A stretch of DNA of 64,000 bases from Mesorhizobium loti (lineage in GTDB: Bacteria; Pseudomonadota; Alphaproteobacteria; Rhizobiales; Rhizobiaceae): the NCBI RefSeq assembly GCF_001510895.1, contig NZ_LPWA01000024.1, forward strand, positions 100,819-164,818. The letters are read 5' to 3'. Shown piece by piece: positions 38,481 to 47,445 of this stretch. The translations under genes and the position numbers were made by a program. How positions within the stretch are numbered: the first letter of the stretch is position 1; each line of letters begins with the position of its first letter. A model generated the notes under the pieces. It was not told where the DNA came from. It did not search any database and saw nothing but the letters and a program-made list of their open reading frames with translations.

Positions 38481-38690
38481 ATGAGCAGTCAAGTCAGACG
38501 ACCGGGCCACAAGCTCACCTTCGATGAAGCAGTGCAGGTCCATATCATGAGTTGGGCCGGCGAACTGCAGCATAGGATCGCCGCATTTTTCGACACGAAC
38601 AGCGGTCGTGTTTCCGAGGTGATCACCGGCAAGCGACATCCAGGCAGTCGGGAAGAAGCGATGCGCCGTTTCCGCGGAACTGCAGCGTAG
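38481..38690 (+). CDS. Small helix-turn-helix-like protein
   Basis: 69 residues; GGAGA six bases before the ATG. Sequence features: KLTFDEAVQVHIMSWAGELQ and then HRIAAFFDTNSGRVSEVITGKRHPGS (residues 31-56), which reads as a helix-turn-helix with the recognition helix around GRVSEVITGK. It is followed after 89 bp by the RelA/SpoT-domain gene on the same strand. It may be a DNA-binding regulator or the antitoxin half of a pair; neither is shown. Confidence 0.65.
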   Translation: MSSQVRRPGHKLTFDEAVQVHIMSWAGELQHRIAAFFDTNSGRVSEVITGKRHPGSREEAMRRFRGTAA

Positions 38691-38779
38691 AGAGTATCTG
38701 TGGGGCGGCGGCTTACCGCTGTCGCCCCTCACTGGGAAGAGAGACCGGACGGTCAGTGGACCGCAGGGAAGGACGCGAA

Positions 38780-39949
38780 ATGGCTGAGTACCCGCACCTT
38801 GGCTTCAGCATGAGAGCGGTTCGTAAAACTGGTGACCGACTGGCTAGCGATATTGCGTTTACTGGCGATCTGACTGACGCGCAGTATGCCGACATCATCG
38901 AAACTTTCACCATCGCAAATAGCTTCCGCGACTCTCACATTTTACCCATGAGATCGGTCTTCTATTCGGTACGCCATAAGCTTCGTGCCAATGGGATCAA
39001 GGGAGACATGGCTGCTAGGCCGAAGCGGATGCCATCCATTCGGCGCAAGCTTCGAGATAGCAGCGTCAAGTTCGACCAGATGAACGACCTTGCCGGGTGC
39101 CGTGCCATCCTGCACGACATTAAAGGCGTCAGAACTCTAATTGCAGGGATTGAAGAGGGATTCCCACATTCGATTAGGAGGCAATACCCCTACATCGATA
39201 ATCCGAAGCCGGACGGCTATAGAAGTCACCACATAGTTTTCAATTTTCAACCTAACAGTGAGGATCAGAAGGGTTTTGAAGGCAAGCGCGTTGAACTGCA
39301 AATCCGCACCCGCCTTCAGCACTCATGGGCAACAGCGGTTGAGGCGGCAAGTCTTTATCGCGGGGAGGACTACAAACACGGTCAAGGGGACGAATCGTGG
39401 CTTCGCCTATTTGAACTGGCAGGTGCTGAATTCTCTTACGCGGAAGAGTGTCCAATCGTTGAGGGGATGCCCAGCCATGACGATCGCGTGAAAGAGCTGC
39501 GCGAACTTAACAAGCAACTTAGCGCAGCCAGTGTCTTGGAAAACATCAAAAACGCCACTCACTTTGCAGAAACCAACCGGCAAGATGCCGGCAAATACTT
39601 CCTGATCAGGTATCGGAAAGACCACACTGTCATGGTTGAAGGCTACGACAGCATCATCGTCGCCAGCCAGGAACTTGGCCAAGCTGAATTCAGGATCGCG
39701 ACCGGCCAAGACGATGACAAGGTAGTTCTGGTTGAGGTTGGCAAAATCAACAAGCTAGCCCAGCTGTACCCCAACTACTTCGGCGACGTGTCGCTGTTCG
39801 TTAGCAATCTCAAGGAGATTTGCGACGGCAGGAAGCCAGTGGAATACAGCATGGCAAAGCCGCAACTTGTGGCGTCGCGTCCTCGCGAACCCGTGAATCC
39901 CGGGGCAATCTATCGTCGCTACACGAAATGGTTCGAGAAACGTGGCTAG
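38780..39949 (+). CDS. RelA/SpoT nucleotidyltransferase-domain protein (single-domain (p)ppGpp synthetase-like)
   Basis: 389 residues from ATG 38780 (GGGAAGGA upstream). The synthetase domain (residues ~45-200) has MNDLAGCRAI (Mg-binding Asp, about residue 103), NPKPDGYRSHHIVF (G-loop with the Tyr that stacks on GTP) and RVELQIRTRLQHSWATAVE (catalytic Glu). No HD hydrolase, TGS or ACT domain is present. The C-terminal ~170 residues are unassigned. It could make (p)ppGpp, or be a toxic small alarmone synthetase that modifies tRNA or makes ppApp. More A/T-rich than its neighbours and next to a tRNA gene, so probably acquired. Confidence 0.82.
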   Translation: MAEYPHLGFSMRAVRKTGDRLASDIAFTGDLTDAQYADIIETFTIANSFRDSHILPMRSVFYSVRHKLRANGIKGDMAARPKRMPSIRRKLRDSSVKFDQMNDLAGCRAILHDIKGVRTLIAGIEEGFPHSIRRQYPYIDNPKPDGYRSHHIVFNFQPNSEDQKGFEGKRVELQIRTRLQHSWATAVEAASLYRGEDYKHGQGDESWLRLFELAGAEFSYAEECPIVEGMPSHDDRVKELRELNKQLSAASVLENIKNATHFAETNRQDAGKYFLIRYRKDHTVMVEGYDSIIVASQELGQAEFRIATGQDDDKVVLVEVGKINKLAQLYPNYFGDVSLFVSNLKEICDGRKPVEYSMAKPQLVASRPREPVNPGAIYRRYTKWFEKRG

Positions 39950-40051
39950 GTTCGGCAGGACCGAAATGAGAACGCCAAGTGTAAACTGCCTGTAAAACCG
40001 CCCAAAAACCAACAATGCGAAATTCAGGCTCAAAACCCTTGCCGCGCAAGG

Positions 40052-40125
40052 TGGAGCGGGTAGCGGGAATCGAACCCGCGCGTTCAGCTTGGGAAGCTGA
40101 CAAGCTACCATTACATCATACCCGC
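40052..40125 (-). tRNA. tRNA-Gly (anticodon CCC)
   Basis: 74 bases including an encoded CCA. Acceptor GCGGGTA pairs with TACCCGC; anticodon stem TCAGC/GCTGA encloses TTCCCAA; T arm GCGGG TTCGAAT CCCGC. Its 3' end faces the accessory genes at 38481-39949, the usual orientation when a tRNA 3' end serves as an integration site. Confidence 0.97.
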
Positions 40126-40342
40126 GCAGCAGCCTCGTTAGCATGGTGGCCCCGCATCTAGCAATCGGCTCTTGTCGCGAGACCCGGATATGTTTCGATG
40201 CCTGCGCCATCTGGCCGACGGCAAGCTTTCCTTGATGAAGCTCGGCGGCCCGCACACATTGCACTGCTTGATGCTGGTCGATCGAATGCGTATTTCTGAG
40301 GCCATGCTGCCGAATCGGGGCAGCTTGAACCGGAGAACGGCC

Positions 40343-40606
40343 TTGTCCGCACTGACACGCTTTCTCGGCGATACGCCACTCAGGGTGCTCGTGAAGCTGC
40401 TGGTGGTTTCCTTCCTCGTCGGCCTCGTCATGCACGCCTTCGGCTGGAGCCCGATGGATGTGCTCTATGGCATCCGCCAGTTCTTCGTCGATTTGTGGAA
40501 TCTCGGCTTCCACGCCGTCGACCGCTTCCTGGGCTATATACTGCTTGGTGCTGCGATCGTCGTGCCGGCCTTTATCCTGCTCAGGATTGCCAGCTACAGG
40601 AAGTAG
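40343..40606 (+). CDS. DUF6460-type small membrane protein
   Basis: 87 residues from a TTG at 40343 with GGAGA six bases before it; the frame is open further upstream, with an ATG at 40304, but that part looks unlike the family. The protein reads LTRFLGDTPLRVLVKLLVVSFLVGLVMHAFGWSPMDVLYG, then FLGYILLGAAIVVPAFILLRIASYRK: two membrane segments around a short amphipathic linker. Conserved in Rhizobiales, function unknown. Convergent with the deacetylase gene. Confidence 0.75.
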   Translation: MSALTRFLGDTPLRVLVKLLVVSFLVGLVMHAFGWSPMDVLYGIRQFFVDLWNLGFHAVDRFLGYILLGAAIVVPAFILLRIASYRK

Positions 40607-40616
40607 CCTCGACGCG

Positions 40617-41519
40617 TCACGCATAGCGGGCCGCCGCCTCGAACAGGATGGCGTGGCGAGCGGCAAGCGTCGGCACGTCGGTCGAATAGCCGCCGCCGAT
40701 GACGCCGCACAGCGAAATGCCGTGGGCCCTGAAATGGCCGATCACCATCTCGTCGCGGGCGCGCAGGCCGTCATCCGAGAGCGCCAGCCGGCCAAGCCGG
40801 TCCTCGGAATGGACATCCACACCGGCATTGTAGAAGACGATATCCCAGCGCCTTCCTTCCGACAGTTCCGGCAGGATGGCGCGGAGCCGGTCGAGATAGG
40901 CGGCATCGCCGGTGCCATCGGGCAAGGCGATATCGAGATCGGAGGCGATCTTGCGCGCCGGGTAGTTGCGCTCGCCATGCATGGAGAAGGTGAAGGCGCG
41001 AGGTTCATCCTTCAGTATGTCGGCCGTGCCGTCGCCCTGATGCACGTCGAGATCGACGACGAGGACGTTTTCGACGGCACGCTCGGCAAGCAGCACCAGC
41101 GAAGCGACGGCCACGTCGTTGAAGGTGCAGAAGCCCGCGCCCTGCGCGCGCCTGGCATGATGGCTGCCGCCCGCGGTGTTGCAGGCAATACCGTGCTTCA
41201 GCGCCAGCCGCGCCGCCAGCACGGTGCCAGCGGTGGCAAGCTGCGCCCTCAGCGACACGCGCCGGCCGACCGGGAAACCGATCTCGCGTTCGATCTTTTC
41301 AGGCACCTCGCATGCGAGCACCTGGTCGACATAGTCGGCCGCATGCGCAAGCTTCAACCATGCCGCCGGCGCCGGTTCCGGCATGAAAAGCGCTTCCTGC
41401 GCGGCCAGCCCGACGCCCCGCAAGGCCTCCATCAGCAGCGGATATTTGCTCATCGGAAAGCGGTGGTTGACGGCAAAACCAGCGTCATAGTCGGGGTGGT
41501 GGACGATCTGCAAAGGCAT
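40617..41519 (-). CDS. Histone deacetylase family protein (acetylpolyamine/acetoin-type amidohydrolase)
   Basis: 300 residues from the ATG at 41519 (MPLQIVHHPDYD). Zinc amidohydrolase motifs: GGSHHARRAQGAGFCTFNDVAVA (His pair), VLVVDLDVHQGDGTADIL (zinc Asp and His), YNAGVDVHSEDRLG (zinc Asp) and GVIGGGYS. Bacterial relatives deacetylate polyamines, acetoin-related compounds or other N-acetyl substrates. The substrate here is unknown. Length is short but complete for the class IV-like bacterial forms. Confidence 0.88.
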   Translation of the reverse strand: MPLQIVHHPDYDAGFAVNHRFPMSKYPLLMEALRGVGLAAQEALFMPEPAPAAWLKLAHAADYVDQVLACEVPEKIEREIGFPVGRRVSLRAQLATAGTVLAARLALKHGIACNTAGGSHHARRAQGAGFCTFNDVAVASLVLLAERAVENVLVVDLDVHQGDGTADILKDEPRAFTFSMHGERNYPARKIASDLDIALPDGTGDAAYLDRLRAILPELSEGRRWDIVFYNAGVDVHSEDRLGRLALSDDGLRARDEMVIGHFRAHGISLCGVIGGGYSTDVPTLAARHAILFEAAARYA

Positions 41520-41641
41520 GATGGGGGCGGCGGCCTGCGCCAGAGCTGGAATTCGGTTGGCCGCCACTGGATGGCGATTGCGCGGCAGCGGCAAACTGGG
41601 GCACATCGGCGGTTCGATCAAGCAGCAAGGCAGCAGTCCCT

Positions 41642-42971
41642 TTGGATGCGACCCGGGCCAACGCCAGATCCTTCATCGTCACCAATCGCTCGGTGCTGGC
41701 GATCGCGGTGCCGATGACGCTCGCCTATCTGACGACGCCGCTGCTCGGCATCGTCGACACGGCGGTGGTCGGTCAGTTCGGCGACGCTGCCCTGCTCGGC
41801 GCCTGGCGGCGGGATCGCTGGTGTTCGACGTCGTCTTCACCACCTTCAACTTCCTGCGCTCCGGCACCACCGGCCTCGTCGCCCAGGCTTTCGGGCGTGG
41901 CGATCCACTGGAGGAACAGGCCGTCCTCTGGCGGGCCGTGCTGATCGCTGTGGTTGCGGGTGTCGTGCTTGCCGCGTTTGCGCCGCTCTTTGCCGTGGCC
42001 GGTCAGTGGTTCATGGGCGCCGAGCCGCGCGTCAGCGCGGCGATGTCGGTCTATATCCGCATCAGGCTGCTTGCCGCGCCCTTCTCGCTCGTCAACTACG
42101 CCATATTGGGCTACGTCCTGGGGCGCGGCGAGGGCGGGCTCGGGCTGATGCTGCAGGCCGTGCTCAACGGCATCAACATCGCACTCTGTTTCCTGCTCGG
42201 CCTCAAGCTTGGCTGGGGCGTCGCCGGCGTCGCCTGGGCGACCGTCACCGGCGAGTTCCTGGCGATGCTGCTCGGCCTTGCCATAGTGCTTGAGCGGTTC
42301 CGCAAGCTGGAGCGGCCGTCGCGCCGGCGTATCCTCGACCTGCCGGCCTACCGGCGCATGCTGTCGCTCAACCGCGACATCATGATCCGCTCCTTCTCGC
42401 TGCTTGCCGCCTTCGCGCTGTTTACCCGCCAGGGCGCGCAATTCGGCACGGTGACGCTCGCCGCCAACGCCGTGCTGATGAACTTCTTCCTCATCGCCGG
42501 CTATTTCCTCGACGGTTTTGCCACCGCCGCTGAGCAATTGGCCGGCCGCGCCATCGGCGCGCATGCGGCGACACCCTTCCGGCAGGCGGTGCGGCTGACG
42601 CTGATCTGGGGTTTTGGCCTTGCGGGCGTCGCCACCCTGGTGCTGCTCACGGTCGGGGCCAATCTGGTGGCGCTGGTGACCACCTCGGCGGATGTGCGCC
42701 AGGCCGCCGACGCTATCTGCCCTGGGCCGCTTTCACGGCGCTGAGCGGCGTGCTCGCCTTCCAGATGGACGGTGTCTTCATCGGCGCCACCTGGTCGCGC
42801 GACATGCGCAACATGATGCTCTTATCCTTTCTGGCCTTCTCCGCCGCCCTGATCACACTGGCGCCGGCCTTTGGCAACAACGGGCTTTGGGCATCATTGC
42901 ATGTGTTTCTGCTGGTGCGCGGATTGAGCCTGCTCGCAATGCTGCGGCTCAGGGTGCGGACCGCATTTTAG
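41642..42971 (+). CDS. MATE-family efflux transporter (DinF-like), frame broken twice
   Basis: Three frames carry one protein: SVLAIAVPMTLAYLTTPLLGIVDTAVVGQFGDAALLGG to about 41800, LAAGSLVFDVVFTTFNFLRSGTTGLVAQAFG to about 42713, then LPWAAFTALSGVLAFQMDGVFIGATWSRDMRNMM to 42971. Restoring one G near 41801 and one C near 42713 gives about 443 residues with twelve membrane segments, normal for MATE exporters. These exchange drugs or metabolites for H+ or Na+. The start (TTG 41642) is weak; a better start may be hidden by another base error. Confidence 0.85.
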
Positions 42972-43028
42972 GCGGCATCCGAGGTTCGTTTCCGCAAAAG
43001 CCTGTAAGGGCCGCGCGGTCAGCCGCCC

Positions 43029-43991
43029 TCAGCCCCAAAGGTCGGTCGAGAGATATTTCAGGCCGGAATCACAAATCACGACGGCGATGGTTTTCCCTGC
43101 TTCCTCGCCCGAAAGGAGATGCAGTGCGGCGGCCACGTTCGCGCCGGACGAGAACCCTGCGAAAATGCCCTCGCTCCGCGCAAGCAGTCGGGTGGTTTGT
43201 CGTGCCTCGTCACCCGAAACCTGAAGGTATCCATCGACCGGAACGCTCTTCAGGAAAGCCAGATCGGGCATCGCATATCCGCCGCCCTGAATAGGATGTT
43301 CGGCTTGCGTGATTATCTCGCCAGCCGCGGCCGCGGCGCCTTGGGGCTCGACGACAAAACACTTGATCAGCGGATTGCGCTCCTTGAGCGCCTTCGTAAC
43401 CCCCGCGTAAGTCCCGCCTGAGCCGATGAAATCCACAAACGCGTCGACGGCCCCGCCCGCCGCGTCCCACATTTCCGGGCCTGTCTTGCGGTAATGCGCA
43501 AGCCAGTTTCCTTCTCGATTGAATTGATCCGCACGGAATGCGCCGCGCTCTTCGGTAACGGCGTTTGCCCTCTCGTCCACGAGCGCCAGATCACCGCCAG
43601 ACACTTGCCCCGGCACCGAATCGGGCAACTGGTCTACAAGGATCACTTCTGCGCCCAGAGCGCGCATCATTCGCGCGCGCTCCTCCGAGTTGCCTTTCGA
43701 CATCACCGCGACGAATGGGTAGCCCTTGACCGCGCAAATGATCGCAAGGCCCGTGCCCATGTTCCCGGAAGTAAGCTCGACCACCGTTTGTCCCGGCCTG
43801 ATCGCCCTTGTGCGTTCGGCTTCCTCAATTATGCCCAGCGCCGCGCGATCCTTCTTGGAAAAACCCGGATTCAGATACTCCAGCTTGGCTAAGATCGTGC
43901 CCTTGACGCCGGCCTGTTCCGTCAGCCTGTCGAGCCGGACAAGCGGTGTTCCTCCGATTGCGTCGACGACGGACTTCAAAACGTCGGTCAT
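43029..43991 (-). CDS. PLP-dependent cysteine synthase family protein
   Basis: 320 residues from the ATG at 43991. Fold-type II PLP enzyme: IGGTPLVRLDRLTE, NPGFSKKDRAALGI (Schiff-base Lys), VELTSGNMGTGLAIICAVKGYPFVAVMS (substrate Asn loop, TSGN), and FIGSGGTYAGVTKALKERNP (phosphate-binding glycines). C-terminal part FAGFSSGANVAAALHLL. Probably makes cysteine from O-acetylserine or a related beta-replacement product. No cysE nearby, so it is probably an accessory copy. Confidence 0.88.
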   Translation of the reverse strand: MTDVLKSVVDAIGGTPLVRLDRLTEQAGVKGTILAKLEYLNPGFSKKDRAALGIIEEAERTRAIRPGQTVVELTSGNMGTGLAIICAVKGYPFVAVMSKGNSEERARMMRALGAEVILVDQLPDSVPGQVSGGDLALVDERANAVTEERGAFRADQFNREGNWLAHYRKTGPEMWDAAGGAVDAFVDFIGSGGTYAGVTKALKERNPLIKCFVVEPQGAAAAAGEIITQAEHPIQGGGYAMPDLAFLKSVPVDGYLQVSGDEARQTTRLLARSEGIFAGFSSGANVAAALHLLSGEEAGKTIAVVICDSGLKYLSTDLWG

Positions 43992-44086
43992 GGTCTTCCC
44001 TTGTCGATCCGGTTCGCGGTGCCTTGCCGAACCCACATCCTCATACAGCTAGCCGAAATGAGACGCGATCTGGAACACTGTACGTC

Positions 44087-45163
44087 TCAGATCGGCTTTG
44101 ACGCCCAGCTATCAAGGCCGGCGTCGCGCAGCTCGCGGATTGAACTCAGCCGCTCCCGATCCGCGAAACGCGCCATGCCGGCGACAATACGGCCGGGCAG
44201 CGCCGGACCGGCATAGATCATGCCGGTGTAGAGCTGGACGAGGTCGGCGCCGGCGCGGATCTTCTCCAGCGCGGTTTCCGCCGAGTCGACGCCACCGACG
44301 CCGATGATGGCCATCTCGGGACCGAGCAGCTTGCGCATCTTCGCCAGCACGGCGGTCGAGCGCTCGAACAGCGGCTTGCCCGACAGTCCGCCGGTTTCGC
44401 CCGCCAGGCTTGCGCTCCGCAACCCGGCCCGCGACAGCGTCGTGTTGGAAACAATGACGCCGTCGATCTCTTTCTCGGCGACCTCGGCGGCGATGTCTTC
44501 CAGCTCGGCTTCGACGAGGTCCGGCGCGATCTTGAGGAAGACGGGGGGCTGCGTCGGCGCTTTCGCGCGCGCCGCCATCACGCGCGACAACAGCGCGCCG
44601 AGCTGCTCGCGTGCCTGCATGTTGCGCAGGCCCGGCGTGTTGGGCGAGGAGATGTTGACGGTGAGGTAGCTGGCATAGGCCGCAAAGCGGGTCACGCCGC
44701 GCTCATAGTCACCGATGCGGTCCGCGCTGTCCTTGTTGGCGCCGATATTGACGCCGACGATGCCACCACGTCCCTTGCGCGCCATAAGCCGTTTTTCGGC
44801 GGCTGCGTGCCCGTCATTGTTGAAGCCGAGCCGGTTGATCACAGCCTCGTCCGCCGTCAGCCGGAAGATGCGCGGCTTGGGGTTGCCAGGCTGCGGCAGC
44901 GGCGTGATCGTGCCGACCTCGGCGAAGCCGAAGCCGAGCTTGAGCAGCGCGTCCGGCACCTCGGCATTCTTGTCGTAGCCGGCCGCCATGCCAAGCGGGT
45001 TCGGGAAATCGAGCCCGCAAAGCCTGACCTCGAGCCGCGCGTCTTGGCTGGGAGGCGAGGCGACCGGCAGCCCGCATCTCAGCGCCGCGATCGACATGCT
45101 GTGCGCGGTTTCCGGATCGAATGAGAAAAGCAGTTTCTGGCCGATCCGGTCGAGCACGCTCAT
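44087..45163 (-). CDS. pyrD: Dihydroorotate dehydrogenase (quinone), class 2
   Basis: 358 residues from ATG 45163, the class 2 length with the N-terminal membrane-associating helix (VLDRIGQKLLFSFDPETAHSMSIAAL). FMN barrel motifs: NPLGMAAGYDKNAEVPDALLKLGFGFAEVGTITP, NRLGFNNDG, TVNISSPNTPGLRNMQ (catalytic Ser), VSNTTLSRAGL and IIGVGGVDSAETALEKIRAGADLVQLYTG. It oxidises dihydroorotate to orotate in pyrimidine synthesis with ubiquinone. Its ATG overlaps the DUF952 stop. Confidence 0.95.
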   Translation of the reverse strand: MSVLDRIGQKLLFSFDPETAHSMSIAALRCGLPVASPPSQDARLEVRLCGLDFPNPLGMAAGYDKNAEVPDALLKLGFGFAEVGTITPLPQPGNPKPRIFRLTADEAVINRLGFNNDGHAAAEKRLMARKGRGGIVGVNIGANKDSADRIGDYERGVTRFAAYASYLTVNISSPNTPGLRNMQAREQLGALLSRVMAARAKAPTQPPVFLKIAPDLVEAELEDIAAEVAEKEIDGVIVSNTTLSRAGLRSASLAGETGGLSGKPLFERSTAVLAKMRKLLGPEMAIIGVGGVDSAETALEKIRAGADLVQLYTGMIYAGPALPGRIVAGMARFADRERLSSIRELRDAGLDSWASKPI

Positions 45164-45510
45164 TCGCCCTCCAGTTTCGGAAATCGATGCGCGCCATCGG
45201 CGCCGAGCGGCAGCGGCTTCACCCACAGAACGGCATCGAGGTCGAGCGCAGCGTGGAGATGCGGGAACAGCGCGCCGCCACGCGAGACTTCATATTTCAG
45301 CGCGTCGCCCAGCTTTGCTTCGTCGATCGCGATCAGAAACAAGTCCGTCTGCCCGGCGAAATGCCTGGCCGCCGTCTCGCGCACTTGGCTGCCGGTGGAG
45401 AAATGGATGAAGCCGTCGGCGATGTCGATCGGCGCTCCGGTGAAGCGGCCGTTTCGCTCCGCTTCGCGCCACATGGCTTCAGGCGCAATCTTGTAGATAA
45501 TCTGAGACAT
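45160..45510 (-). CDS. DUF952 domain protein
   Basis: 116 residues from ATG 45510: IIYKIAPEAMWREAERNGRFTGAPIDIADGFIHFSTGSQVRETAARHF and LKYEVSRGGALFPHLHAALDLDAVLWVKPL, the complete DUF952 pattern (D-G-F-I-H-x-S). It overlaps pyrD by four bases (ATGA) and the pair is conserved in Rhizobiales. Function unknown; the family has an ADP-ribosyltransferase-like look but activity is not established. Confidence 0.88.
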   Translation of the reverse strand: MSQIIYKIAPEAMWREAERNGRFTGAPIDIADGFIHFSTGSQVRETAARHFAGQTDLFLIAIDEAKLGDALKYEVSRGGALFPHLHAALDLDAVLWVKPLPLGADGAHRFPKLEGE

Positions 45511-45553
45511 TGTCGCGCTATAGTCCGAACGAACCATGGGGGAAAGGGGGCAA

Positions 45554-45599
45554 GCAGGTTCCGGAAAAGTGTGACGCGGTTTTCCGGTAAGAACCTGCT
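45554..45599. repeat. Hairpin repeat related to family C
   Basis: GCAGGTTCCGGAAAA ... TTTTCCGGTAAGAACCTGC forms a long imperfect hairpin with the AAAAGTGTGACGCGGTTTT core typical of family C. It lies upstream of both DUF952 (leftward) and the gene at 45682. Confidence 0.7.
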
Positions 45600-45681
45600 G
45601 CAGGACCAAACCAAACTCTTCCCCATTTCAGGCGCAAACCTGTAATATTCTTGGCTCAACGGCTCATGGAGGATAAGCAAC

Positions 45682-46119
45682 ATGCGTCTGCAGCACATCC
45701 TGATCCCGGCTGCGCTTTGCTCGCTGGTCGCCGCGTCGGCCTATTCCGAGGAGACCGACCGCTATCGGCTGGAAAAGTCGGCCAACGGCTATGTCCGCAT
45801 GGACACTCGGACCGGCGCCATGTCGATCTGCGAGGAGCATTCCGGCCAGCTCGTCTGCAAGATGGCGGCCGACGAGCGCGCCGCCTTCCAGGACGAGATC
45901 GACCGGCTGCAGAGCTCGGTGAAGGCACTGGACGAGCGTGTCGCCAAGCTCGAGAATACGCCTTCCGCCCGCCTCGAATCCAACCTTCCGAGCGAGGAGG
46001 ATTTCAACAAGACGATGAGCTACATGGAGCGCTTCTTCCGCAGCTTCATGAACATCGTCAAGGACATGGACAAGGAAGAAGGCGACGGCGGCGCCAAGCC
46101 CAGCCCGCAAAAGACCTGA
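45682..46119 (+). CDS. Periplasmic coiled-coil protein of unknown function
   Basis: 145 residues. Signal peptide MRLQHILIPAALCSLVAASAYSEE, then YRLEKSANGYVRMDTRTGAMSICEEHSGQLVCKMAADERAAF, with two Cys that could pair, and a coiled coil (EIDRLQSSVKALDERVAKLEN, residues 73-93). The C-terminal part has FMNIVKDMDKEE and a charged tail. Conserved type in Mesorhizobium; no function known. Stands alone between two family C repeats. Confidence 0.75.
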   Translation: MRLQHILIPAALCSLVAASAYSEETDRYRLEKSANGYVRMDTRTGAMSICEEHSGQLVCKMAADERAAFQDEIDRLQSSVKALDERVAKLENTPSARLESNLPSEEDFNKTMSYMERFFRSFMNIVKDMDKEEGDGGAKPSPQKT

Positions 46120-46137
46120 GCTCTCAAAATTGAACCG

Positions 46138-46243
46138 CTCTGGAGCAATTCCAGGAAAAGTGCGTAGCGGTTTTCCGGAATTGCGTGAAACAAAAAATCA
46201 GAGCGGTTCGGTGTTTCCGTGAAAAAGACCGGCCCGCTCTGGG
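46138..46243 (+). repeat. Intergenic repeat family C, copy 2
   Basis: CTGGAGCAATTCCAGGAAAA ... GGTTTTCCGGAATTGCGTG, then AGAGCGGTTCGGTGTTTCCGTG ... CCCGCTCTGG. Same two-hairpin architecture as 28541-28642. It separates the coiled-coil gene from the response regulator. Confidence 0.85.
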
Positions 46244-46352
46244 GAAAAGCCTGCGCACGGCCTTTGCCGCTTGAAAAGCGGCCGCGCCGCCGCATAATCA
46301 TTCCGATCCCGCATGAAGCACATAATCAGCGATGGGATCCGGGGAGGAATAT

Positions 46353-47012
46353 TTGCCGTCGGGCCACACCTTCGTCATCGCCGACGACCATCCGCTGTTT
46401 CGGGGCGCGCTGAAGGAGGCGCTTGCCGGCCTCGGCGACGTCGCCGCCATCCACGAGGCCGGCGATTTCGAAAGCGCCAAGGCGCTGGTCCTTGCCAATG
46501 AAGACATCGACATGGTGCTGCTCGACCTCTCGATGCCGGGCGCCAGCGGCCTGTCCGGCCTGATCTCGTTGCGTGGCATCCATTCCTCGGTGCCGCTGGT
46601 GGTGGTGTCGGCGCACGATGATCCAGTCACCATCCGTCGCGCGCTCGATCTCGGCGCTTCCGGCTTCATCTCCAAATCGGCGAGCATGGAGGAGATACGC
46701 AGCGCCGTGCAGGCCGTGCTTGCCGGCGATATTGCGGCACCATCCGGCATCGAGCTCGGCGTCGAGCGCGACCCGGAAATCTCGGACCTGATCAAGCGGC
46801 TGCAGGCGCTGACGCCGCAGCAGACGCGGGTGCTCGGCATGCTGGCCGAAGGCCTGCTCAACAAGCAGATCGCCTACGAGCTCGGCGTTTCCGAGGCCAC
46901 CATCAAGGCGCATGTCTCGGCCATATTGCAGAAGCTCGGCGTCGACAGCCGCACCCAGGCGGTCATCCAGCTTTCCAAGATCGGCGGCGATCCGCTGCAG
47001 CCGGTCGCCTGA
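46353..47012 (+). CDS. LuxR/NarL-type response regulator, CrbR-like
   Basis: 219 residues from a TTG at 46353 with GGGGAGG seven bases before it; an ATG at 46332 would add seven residues. Receiver domain (FVIADDHPLFRGALKEAL, phospho-Asp in DMVLLDLSMPG, KSAS) and C-terminal LuxR HTH (LTPQQTRVLGMLAEGLLNKQIAYELGVSEATIKAHVSAILQKLG). CrbR-type regulators work with SLC5-domain hybrid kinases such as the one at 48836-52320 to control acetate use. The pairing here is inferred from family and closeness; the two genes are separated by about 1.8 kb. Confidence 0.85.
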   Translation: MPSGHTFVIADDHPLFRGALKEALAGLGDVAAIHEAGDFESAKALVLANEDIDMVLLDLSMPGASGLSGLISLRGIHSSVPLVVVSAHDDPVTIRRALDLGASGFISKSASMEEIRSAVQAVLAGDIAAPSGIELGVERDPEISDLIKRLQALTPQQTRVLGMLAEGLLNKQIAYELGVSEATIKAHVSAILQKLGVDSRTQAVIQLSKIGGDPLQPVA

Positions 47013-47077
47013 TCGCGAGCTTATGCAGCGCGGTCCCGGTGCCGCCGCTCGCAGATCGCGCGATCGCTTACAGCAGG

Positions 47078-47332
47078 TCAGCGATAGTTTTCGACTGGAC
47101 TTGCCTGCAGCACGGTATTGTCCTCGGGCGAACCTGAAGGGCCTCGCGTTCTTCCGATAGCGGCTCCGAGGCCGAGGGACGCAATAGCCACCAGCGGAAT
47201 GCCGGCGACCCAGGGCAGCCGCGACGCGAGGGCGCTGAGCACGGTGCCGATCGCGAAGCCTGCATAGAAGAACAGGAGCAAGCCGAGCAGCGCCGGGCGC
47301 GGCAGCCCGCGCCAGGAGGATGGAATGGTCAT
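47078..47332 (-). CDS. Small predicted membrane protein
   Basis: 84 residues: MTIPSSWRGLPRPALLGLLLFFYAGFAIGTVLSALASRLPW (first membrane segment) and VAGIPLVAIASLGLGAAIG (second), then a polar tail. No strong ribosome site is visible and no family is recognised, so the coding status is moderate. The next gene on the same strand is an O-methyltransferase-like gene, 110 bp upstream. Confidence 0.45.
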   Translation of the reverse strand: MTIPSSWRGLPRPALLGLLLFFYAGFAIGTVLSALASRLPWVAGIPLVAIASLGLGAAIGRTRGPSGSPEDNTVLQASPVENYR

Positions 47333-47445
47333 GATGTCACTTAGGCGTCAAAGGCCGAAGGCCGGGGTGGCGCGTTGGCTGACGTGAACGCCTACGGCCG
47401 CTCGAAGAGCAGCGTGAGTTGTTGGTCTGCTTGTGCCGGGCCTGT

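Noticed and set aside
40052..40125. attL/attR pair for an island at tRNA-Gly
   Set aside because: No second copy of the tRNA 3' end was seen to the left, and no integrase gene is in view.
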